Shown: positions 56,319 to 64,000 of the stretch, piece by piece
Numbering within the stretch: the first letter of the stretch is position 1
How the letters are laid out: each line of letters begins with the position of its first letter
Assembly: GCF_031755915.1 (NCBI RefSeq)
Contig: NC_083388.1
Location: 29,618,001 to 29,682,000, forward strand
From: Ziziphus jujuba
Taxonomy: Eukaryota > Streptophyta > Magnoliopsida > Rosales > Rhamnaceae
Length of the DNA stretch: 64,000 bases
Direction: 5' to 3'
Translations under genes and position numbers: made by a program
The notes under the pieces: model-generated
The model's input: the letters and a program-made list of their open reading frames with translations, nothing else
Databases searched by the model: none
What the model was told of the DNA's origin: nothing

Positions 56319-56429
56319 TTATTTTTTATTTTTTTGAACATGAAGGGTTAAAGAAACCATTGCAATTGCCGGAAAAACTAAGCCCACTAAAGGCACAAAA
56401 ATAGAGGGTAAGGTGTTAAGAATTTTCAT
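56319..56429 (-). CDS. psaI: Plastid photosystem I subunit VIII, intact 36-codon frame
   Basis: The frame at 56429-56319 encodes 36 residues, the usual length for PsaI, a single-helix subunit of photosystem I. The hydrophobic core [14 protein letters not shown] and the LHVQKN tail match the family. It is the only uninterrupted plastid gene here, most simply because it is short. It has no nuclear promoter or targeting sequence visible and is unlikely to be expressed. Confidence 0.88.
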   Translation of the reverse strand: MKILNTLPSIFVPLVGLVFPAIAMVSLTLHVQKNKK

Positions 56430-57466
56430 AGAATGGGTACTTTGATTTAATATTTGATTTGTACCTGTTATTTATTGTTATATTAATCTTTTAACCTATT
56501 ATAAAGAGATCTTATAATGCATATAATAATTATACTATTATACGGAGTATACCTAAGTGAGTATATACACTAATTAATATTAATTATTAATATAGGGTAT
56601 ATAATGTATATATACTAAGATATAATAAAATAAGATAATAAAATAAGGATATAATAAGGAGTCTATAATATAAGAGTCTATATACTAATATATATATATA
56701 TTTAATATATATTAAAGAAATATTTAATATATATTAAATAAAAAAAAAGAAAATATTATAAGTCTATAAAGTATATAATAGACTAGAATATACTAAGTAC
56801 ATATATAATATAATTAATTTAAATCGAAAGTGTAAATATGTAAATAAAATAAGTAAATAAATGGGCTTATTCATCTTTCTACATGCAATATATGTATGAT
56901 AATTCACTTTTTTATTATATTCATTATTTATTTTTATTATTCTTCTTTTTTCTTTTTCCCTTCATCAAAAAATTCGTTATAATACGATCCAACAAAAGAG
57001 ATTCTTAGTAAAATTGGGGATTCTTGAGGGATATAGAAAGATGCAGGACCCCTTTGCCCAATTTCATGGATGAAAGAGATAGAATTCGCTCTTTTTATTT
57101 TGTTTGATAGAGATCTGAGGGATATAGAAAGATGCAGGACCCCTTTGCCCAATTTCATGGATGAAAGAGATAGAATTCGCTCTTTTTATTTTGTTTGATA
57201 GAGATCTCCTGACCTAATTAGTAATCAAGGCTATCGATAAAAAAAAAAAAAGTATCCGCATGATTCTTTTTCCAATTTAATCTTATGTTACCAAAGAAAA
57301 ATCCATTCTTGGAATTTTGACTTTGCTTCCTATAAACTAAATAACTACTTGGTTACCACAAAACAAGTAATAAATTTTTAACTTTATTAAATTTAATAAT
57401 TTATTAAATATTAAATCAAGGATAAGGATATATGGCTCTCCTTAATTTTATTTTTGATTTCATTTT
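56430..57466 (-). other. Plastid accD-psaI spacer
   Basis: This is very AT-rich, with TATA-rich arrays near 56520-56830 and the 91-bp tandem duplication. No gene is seen. Confidence 0.7.
57026..57207. repeat. 91-bp perfect tandem duplication in plastid spacer
   Basis: Copies at 57026-57116 and 57117-57207 appear identical by eye, each from GAGGGATATAGAAAG to GATAGAGATCT. The repeat lies between accD and psaI. Confidence 0.92.
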
Positions 57467-58894
57467 TCAATTCAAAGGAAAGAAAGCATGGAGTCGAAAT
57501 AACTCACTCAGAATGCCTTGTAAAGGATTACGTGGTATGATTGGATCAAATAAGCCCTTAGGGAACAAATATTCAGCCTCTTGTGAACCCTCGGGTACTA
57601 TCTTTTACAATGTTTGTTCAGTTACTCTTTTACCCGCAAATGCAATATAGGCATTTGGTTCGGCAATAATGATATCTTCCAACATACCAAAACTAGTTGT
57701 CACCCCACCTGTAGTATGAGATGAAAGGATTGATGCATATAATAACTTATTACTTGATTGATAATAATATAAAGCAAAATATATTTTGGCCATTTGCATA
57801 AAGCTCAAACTTCCTTCTTGCATACGTGCTCCTCCAGAAGCACACTAGAATAAGAGGTAAAAATTTATTGGTAGCATGTTCGATCAAATGTATGATTTTC
57901 TCGCCCACTACCAATCCCATACTACCCCCCAAAAACTGAAAATCCATAACCTCGATTGCTACAAGAATACCATTTAGTCGACCTATGCCTATTTAAACAG
58001 CATCAATTAATCCTATCATTCTTTGATTAAAATCAATATGATCTTTATAAGGTTCCTCCCGCGAATGAAATTTTATGGGATTCCTAGAGATCATGTCTTC
58101 ATCCAAAGGCTCCCAAGTACCTGGATCAACAAAACTTTCGATTCTATCTGAACGAGTCATTTTCAAATGACATCCACAATGTTCACAAATATGCATTTGA
58201 AATTTACAAAATTTCTTATAATTTGTATTTTTTAGTTATCTCTAAATCACTTTTTCTATCTCTTATTTGTATTTGATTCAGAGAAAATGCTAAATCATTT
58301 TTTCTTTCTCTTATTTCAGCTAAAGCTTTCTTTAATTTGTTTTCTTTCAAAATTTTATTTAATTTTAATTTGTTTTCTTTTAGTTGAGTTAAAGCTCTCT
58401 TAAATCCCTTTTTATTTTTCTTATTTCAGTTAGAGCCATCTTGAACTCTCTTTTTCTTAGATTTTTTGCACTATCATCCGTACTGTTCGTATACTGGAAC
58501 TCCTGCTTTTACTACTCTTATCGCTTTTGCCACGAATGTAACTATAAATGTAACTGTTATTGGAATTGACACCGCTACTTAAAATATAACGATTAGTACT
58601 GATTTGAGAATGAAGATAGCTGTCAATGCAATTAGTAATGGGATTATTCCAACTATATCTACTATCATACATGTAATGATAATAGCGAGGATCGTCACTC
58701 TTAGATACATTATCTAGATAACTAGAATTCTGATAACTATAAAAAAAACTTTTTAGTGCACTTAGAAAAGAATGATCGGTGTCAGTCTCAAAATTTTGAT
58801 TTTCAATATCAAAATATATGGAGTAATGGTCCCTATTACTACTCCTAGAGAAAAAAGTTTGATCAGATATGAAATTTTGAATGTACCTCCTAAT
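57467..58894 (-). pseudogene. accD: Plastid acetyl-CoA carboxylase beta subunit, 5' truncated and decayed
   Basis: AccD is the carboxyltransferase beta subunit that makes malonyl-CoA for fatty acid synthesis. The N-terminal variable part (58457-58894) is cut at 58894 by a copia LTR. The zinc finger is partly kept ([13 protein letters not shown] near 58190). The catalytic part shows [19 protein letters not shown], then a frameshift at the [12 protein letters not shown] position, then [20 protein letters not shown] and [10 protein letters not shown]. The gene ends [13 protein letters not shown] at the TGA at 57467. Several frameshifts and stops make it non-functional. Confidence 0.92.
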
Positions 58895-59702
58895 TGTTGA
58901 AGTGTGGCAATTTTGCCACTTGATGGTGCATGTCACCGGCTAGCATGCACACCTTGGTATCAAATCCTTTCCTTTTATGAGTTTATATTTTTTTGTATGT
59001 TTTAATTTATGCAAGGTATATTTTGATAATGTTTTATGCCTAAGTTATGTATGCAAAAGTATACGCAAAATTATGCACAAAAGAGTAGGAATGTTATGCT
59101 TGAAATGCCTATGGTGCTGGATTCATAATTTCCAGCAACATAGTTCTACTATTTATCTTATATCTCAGGTTGCAAATGGATTTTTGGGCTGAAATTTTGA
59201 GAGATGTCTACAGACATATATAGAAGACTGTGGTTCAAATTTCAGGTCCAAATGTGATGGGAAAGTCCATTTTCTATTCCAAACATATTGCTGTATCTGA
59301 TGGGCCCAGTATGCAGAGTATGGGTCAGTTTTGGAGCTGTTTGGCCATGATCCGGTTCCAGAACATTCCTAGCTCTTGGAACAATATTTATTGATGACCA
59401 AGGATGTTTCCAACCAAGTTTCATAGGTAGATACAAAGGGAAACTAAGTAGGTGAAGCTAGTTTGGTTGTTTACCCAAACTAGTTAAACAATAGGAACTT
59501 AGTTCAAACCATGTGCCACCTTTTACTATATTTGGAATGGACATGTTGCAGCTGTTTTTGACCTATTTTGTGTATGAAAAGTTAGGTGTTGACCATTTTA
59601 CTTTTTAAATTTCAAATACTTTACTCATTTTGTAAGCTCACATGCTTGGCATGTGTGAACTAGTTGTAATTTCAAGCTTATATAGTAAAATGAATGAAAT
59701 GG
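58895..59702 (+). repeat. Copia LTR fragment inserted in plastid accD
   Basis: It begins exactly at the LTR terminus TGTTGAAGTGTGGC and is an inverted copy of 45073 down to about 44265. About 225 bp of the LTR 3' end and the rest of the element are missing. The intact terminus next to accD suggests insertion into plastid DNA already in place. Confidence 0.88.
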
Positions 59703-61130
59703 CTACTTTCTTTCCCCTCTCTTTCGGTTTTTCCTTGATATTTCCACTCAATATGAGTCTTAGAAACCTTACCTTGATTAGCAACCTCATTCTTACCTTC
59801 TTGAAAGGATGATGAAGCCGTTGGTGCCATACTTGATTTTTCCTTGAGCTTTTCGGCTTCTCTCCTTTGTTGCATTTGTAATTGGTCTTTGTAAACCTCT
59901 TTAGGAGATAATGGTTCCAGCTTGACCTTCTTCCCTTTAAACCTGAAAACAATACTATTTTCTCGTCCAAAATGAGTAGAATTTTTATCAAATTGCCATG
60001 GTCTACCTAATAGTATATGTCCAGCAATCATGGGTACAATATCACATAAAACTACATCCTCATATCTACCTATATTAAATTTTACTTTGCCTTGTTTGTT
60101 TACTTTCATCTCACCACTATCATTAAGCCATTGTAATCTATATGGTTCAGGATGTTTTATTGTTTTTAAGCCCAGTTTATCAACTACAAGGTTACTTATT
60201 ACATTAGTACAACTCCCACTATCTACAATCATGCTACAAATTTTACCTTGTATTTCACAACGAGTGTAGAAGATGTTCTCTCGTTGAATTTGTTCTTCAT
60301 CCTTGTAAACAGCAAGTACCCTCCTTGAGACCAAATTTAGCTCAACATTCGATGTGTTTAATGGTTCGGCCTCATCATCAAGTCCTTCATCTTCTTGTTC
60401 GATTTCAGCCTCACTAGCCTCACTTTCCGACTCCACCTCTCCATTACCCCTAATTACCATTATCCTTCTATTCGGGCATTGGCTTGCTATATGTCCTCTT
60501 CCTTAGCACTTGAAACGAATAATTTCTCTTGACGTTTGAGGTTTAGGTTCAGATATTACCTCACCTTTAATGGCTTGGCCATATTAGGTTTTAAATTCTC
60601 TTCTCGGCCGGTTGGTAGCTTCTTCACCAAGTTTCGGCTTCAGCTTGATTTCATAAGTGGAATTGTTTTTCCAGCCACTTGAACTTGTCCTTCCACTGCT
60701 AGAAACTCCTCCAAACCGTGTGCTAACACCCCTCCTCTTGAATTGGTTCTCAAGCTTAATTGCTACATGCAACATCTCCTCCAATTCCAAGTATTGTTGT
60801 CATTCAAGCGAGTTGGCAATGTCACGGTTTAACCCTCTAAGAAATCTTGCCATTGTTGCCTCCCTATCCTCCCTCATGCTTAACCTCATCATGATCATCT
60901 CCATCTCTTTGTAATAATCCTCCATGGACCTAGTTCCTTGAGATAAAGATTGAAGCCTTTGATGCAGCAACCTATGGTAATGGGATGGCACAAATCGTTT
61001 CCTCATGACTCCTTTCATTTAACGCCATGTCGAGATTAAATCATCACCAACTCTCCTTCGGGTATTTTGCTCATTGGTCCACCATTGGAGTGCATAATGT
61101 CCAAACTCCATTGCTGCTAACTTCACCTTC
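59703..61130 (-). pseudogene. Ty3 gag-protease fragment
   Basis: On the - strand it starts in mid-gag ([20 protein letters not shown]), continues [20 protein letters not shown] and [10 protein letters not shown], then the knuckle region, in which a TAA replaces the Gln after FKC near 60508. The protease block (59703-60460) has [13 protein letters not shown] and [11 protein letters not shown]. The blocks stay in one frame. Both ends are cut: by the copia LTR at 59702 and by Ty3 LTR sequence at 61131. Confidence 0.87.
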
Positions 61131-61215
61131 CAAGTGGTGGAGACCATTAAGGACTCACGTACCTGTTTTTGTGCAAATTTGGACTCCAACCAGCAAGGAA
61201 TGGTTCCAACACTTC
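61131..61215 (+). repeat. Short Ty3 LTR fragment
   Basis: CAAGTGGTGGAGACC through GAATGGTTCCAAC aligns with an internal part of the family LTR (compare 61408-61490), with many differences. Confidence 0.7.
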
Positions 61216-62345
61216 TAATGCGATTCCGCTCGAGCCCGCTCAACCGATAACCCATCGGGGTGCTAACCCGACACAGATGAAGACTAGGCCAATCACAAGA
61301 GCTCAAATTAAGAGATTTAAGGACAACCTGGGAGTATTTATAGAGGGGGTAATCAATCTCAACTGAGCTTGTCCATACTTGAAGATACAAAACCTATTCT
61401 AAGCATCCAAGTGGTGGAAGCCAATACGGACCCGGGTAGCAGTTTTGGTGCAAATATGGACAACGGTCAGCATGAAATGGTTCCAACTCTCTATGGATTC
61501 AATACATATGTCTAAGAGGATATGGAATCAAGTCAATCCAGCTTTAAAGGAATTCAAAAAGGGGTTGTACGGACAGCTTCAAATTTGGCCTGTTTGTTTT
61601 TAATGTATTTTATGCTGGCTTTACTGTATTTTGCTGAGTTGGCTTTTTGGCATATTTGGCATGGGCAACGTGTGGGACTTTATATTCAGCTTATTTGGCA
61701 TCCTACAAAGCATATTGAAGCTGATTTGGAGCTCAATTTGGTCAAAGATTGGTTAATGTCAACTTAGTCAAAAAGCTAGTATTATAGTTTCCTAATTTGA
61801 TTCTACTTTTTGTTTTAGGAAATTACCATTATTTTTTAGTTTTCATTTATTTATTTTCTGGAACAATAAGTTTAGGAAAGTTATTATTTTATTATTTTCA
61901 TTGTAAAATTAATTAATTACTAATTCAAAATAAAGGAATTAATTAATCCAAATTAGATTAGGAAAGGAGTGAGAATTTCGGCCACCATAGAAACTACTTT
62001 GTATGGCCTGTTTTCCCTTTGTTTTTAGGGTTTTATTTCATGGCTTTGTAGCCTATTTAAAGGATTATTTTTCAATAAGAAGGGAGCTTGAATTTTATGC
62101 AGAAAAGTATTTGTGAGATTGAATTCTCTTTGTTCTTTTGAACACCTAAAACACCATTAGTGAATGAGTGTTATAGTTTGACTTATCGCTAGGCCTTCCA
62201 TCACCTATTGTGGCATCTTCATTATATACCAAGGTTTCTAATCACAGGTTGGTTAGGGGTTGAGGTGACCATTAGAACTTGAACATAATTAGATCCGGGC
62301 TAATATAATACGGGTTTAGGAGCAGGTCGTCCTAGGTTCGTATCA
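61216..62345 (+). repeat. 5' LTR (1130 bp)
   Basis: It runs from TAATGCGATTCCG (family TGATG, one G to A change at the terminus) to TTCGTATCA, followed by TTTGGTATCGAGCC, a primer site with one base deleted. Confidence 0.88.
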
Positions 62346-63501
62346 TTTGGTATCGAGCCAAATTTTGTTCGGGTTTGATCTATCTTTATTTTCTTTATTT
62401 GTTTTTGTGTTATTTTGCAATTTTACCATTATGTTAAGGTTTCATCCATCCCATATACGTTCTACATCTTAAAAAAAAAAAAATTCATTCCTAGTTGAAT
62501 TATGATTTCCTAGTTTTATCGTATTTTTGTTTCCTACTTTGTTGGTTGTTTTTCATCATTGTTCTTGTTAATTTTGGTTTTTGTTGATTTTTCTTTCCTG
62601 TTTTAGTCTTAAATATTTGCATTCATATATTAAAAAAAAAAAAAAAAGAAGAGTTTGCGGCAACATATAAAAAAAAAAAAAAAGAAAAAAAAACTGCGCT
62701 TTTGTTTTTGTTGGAGGGCACGGGTTTGGTGGATTTTTGGTGTGGAATTGCAATTTTTAGTGTTGATATTTGCTACTGCAGTTTTTTTATGATCTGTGAG
62801 TGAAAATAAAAAAAAAAACAAAAAAGAAGAAGAAAAGCCAAATAAGAAAAAAATTTGGTTTGTTGGTGTTGAAATTTGTTTGCTGGAAATTATTGGAGCT
62901 GCTGAATTGTTGCATAGTTATTCATTATTTGGAGTTTCTGGAGAGTTATTTTGTTGCTGGGTATTTGGATTTTGGGTGTTTAAATTATTTGGATTAAAAT
63001 TAGTTAAAGGATTTGATACAAAACTTCAATTACAAGAACAACAACCAACACTTTTCTATATTTTTGTTCTCTTTGATTCTTGTTCGTATTTGAATTTGTT
63101 TTTCTAGAATTTTATTCTTGAACTCATAATCTATTACCATCTGGTCCAGTTCTTCAAAATTCCAAATTTTTCTCATTAATTTGCTTTATTTTACCTAGAA
63201 AAGGCGAAAACTAGGTTTTGTTGAATTCCTTCGGTATTGCCTTTTTTTTTTTTTTTGCTACTGTTTTGTTGATAAGTTTAATTAAAACATACTTGTGATA
63301 TAGTTGCTGTTTTTTTGGGTGTTTTAATTATAACTTCAAGATAATTCATTGAGTGGAAAAAGGCAAGAGTGTGTGAGCTTAAAAGAGGGTAAAAGCCGAA
63401 ATTAGTGTGAAAACACGAGTGTCGAGACCTTAATTGAGTGAAACACGTGAGGGAGTGCCTTTTGGTGAGAATTTATTTTATTTTGGATTATTTATACTAA
63501 C
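62346..63501 (+). other. Primer site and leader
   Basis: Primer-site sequence begins at 62346. The leader has A-rich runs near 62635 and 62670 and a 103-codon open frame at 62796-63107 related to those in three other leaders. Confidence 0.78.
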
Positions 63502-64000
63502 ATGGAAAATTCATGGGTGAGGAAAGGAAATCCACCTTTGAGAATTAATGAAGAGGAGTCCGTAAGATTTAAATGTGATTTCCGAGCTACGGGGAGTGGT
63601 GAGCAAACAGACATGAGGGCTATATTGGAGCAATTATAGCGGATAAATGCCCAATTTGACCATTTAAATCAAAAGATGGAAAGGTTAGAAACATCCCAAG
63701 GAGTGCCCAATATAAGGTTAGATGCTCATGGAGGTCGAGGTCGAGGAGGCCGAGGGCGACTAAGAGAGGAATATGGGGGAAGTAACTATGGAGATGACTT
63801 GGATGAAGGGCTTGATGAAATATTTGAACCTCAAGAAAGGCTAATTCATGGGAGAACAGCAAGGAATGAAGATGATGATCTTGGCAACATCAAGGTAAAC
63901 ATCCCACCATTCATGGGTAAAAGTGATCCGGAAGCATATTTGGAATGGGAAGAGAGAATGGAGATGATTTTTGATTGTCATCATTATTCGGAGGCCAAGA
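63502..64000 (+). pseudogene. Ty3 gag N-terminal part, one premature stop
   Basis: The ATG at 63502 begins [24 protein letters not shown] near 63637 replaces the Gln that sister copies have before R-I/V-(N/S)AQ. A Gly/Arg-rich stretch and then [20 protein letters not shown] follow to the window edge. The stop looks like a C to T change. Confidence 0.85.

Larger units (their letters stand above)
52636..58894 (-). other. Nuclear plastid DNA (NUPT), accD to petA region
   Basis: About 6.26 kb of chloroplast large-single-copy sequence holds accD, psaI, ycf4, cemA and petA, all on the - strand and in the normal angiosperm order with normal spacers. Four of the five genes have stops or frameshifts, so this is not functional plastid DNA. 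LTR fragments adjoin both ends, which supports nuclear location. No tRNA gene falls in this part of the plastome. Confidence 0.93.
61216..64000 (+). mobile_element. Ty3/gypsy element, 5' part, continuing past the window
   Basis: 5' LTR, primer site, leader and the first 499 bases of gag are present. The far end and target duplication lie outside, so completeness is unknown. Confidence 0.88.

Noticed and set aside
56319..56429. psaI as a functional transferred nuclear gene
   Set aside because: The frame is intact, but it is only 111 bp, sits among decayed plastid genes and lacks any visible nuclear promoter or transit peptide. Chance survival is simpler.
57432..57650. 72-codon + strand frame opposite accD
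   Set aside because: It is antisense to the accD C terminus.
58977..59192. Similar 65-71 codon frames at 58977-59192 (+) and 44775-44975 (-)
   Set aside because: They look conserved only because both lie in copies of the same copia LTR.

Overview
This window looks like repeat-dense nuclear DNA of a flowering plant, probably a eudicot. It is AT-rich, packed with Ty3/gypsy and Ty1/copia LTR retrotransposons, and holds a decayed piece of chloroplast genome with the angiosperm order accD-psaI-ycf4-cemA-petA. I see no intact host protein-coding gene and no tRNA or rRNA gene. Almost every long open frame belongs to a mobile element.

Layout, left to right. 1-1836: 3' end and LTR of a + strand Ty3 element with a mosaic, shortened pol. 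1837-7792: a - strand Ty3 element of the same family with a long intact gag-protease-RT frame and its 5' LTR. 7793-12908: the least repeat-rich stretch, with a 136-bp Mutator-like MITE, a CACTA-like element carrying the tail of a Ulp1-type protease, and microsatellites. 12909-25496: a short-LTR copia element, split by a + strand Ty3 element (14167-22642), whose 5' LTR is in turn split by a caulimovirid (endogenous pararetrovirus) fragment (14854-17719). 25492-27127: non-coding repeats that echo 11.9-12.9 kb. 27128-30909: a young - strand Ty3 element with 5-bp target duplications and a large internal deletion. 31044-37477: an older, diverged - strand Ty3 element. 37478-39986 and 39987-44038: a truncated copia and a truncated Ty3 element, both - strand. 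44039-46808: a second truncated copia. 46808-52384: a + strand Ty3 element with a solo LTR inside its gag. 52385-52635: LTR fragment. 52636-58894: nuclear plastid DNA (NUPT). 58895-59702: copia LTR fragment. 59703-61130: fragment of a - strand Ty3 element. 61216-64000: 5' LTR, leader and start of gag of a + strand Ty3 element that runs off the window.

The dominant Ty3 family has LTRs of about 1.13 kb (TGATG...TATCA), a primer site resembling initiator tRNA-Met (consensus TTTGGTATCAGAGC), a polypurine tract AAGAGGAGGGGAA touching the LTR, and a pol frame that reads through the polypurine tract about 60 codons into the 3' LTR. That arrangement, with the PITRAQ motif at the C terminus, fits the CRM chromovirus clade; this assignment is from remembered family features, not a search.

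Three copies share one mosaic deletion (linker, integrase piece, RT piece, integrase C terminus) that keeps the frame open. They look like a non-autonomous subfamily mobilised by full-length relatives, and this is the most interesting signal here. Other points of note are the three-level nest, the viral piece that replaced about 185 bp of an LTR, and the LTR-encoded ends of both copia and Ty3 pol.
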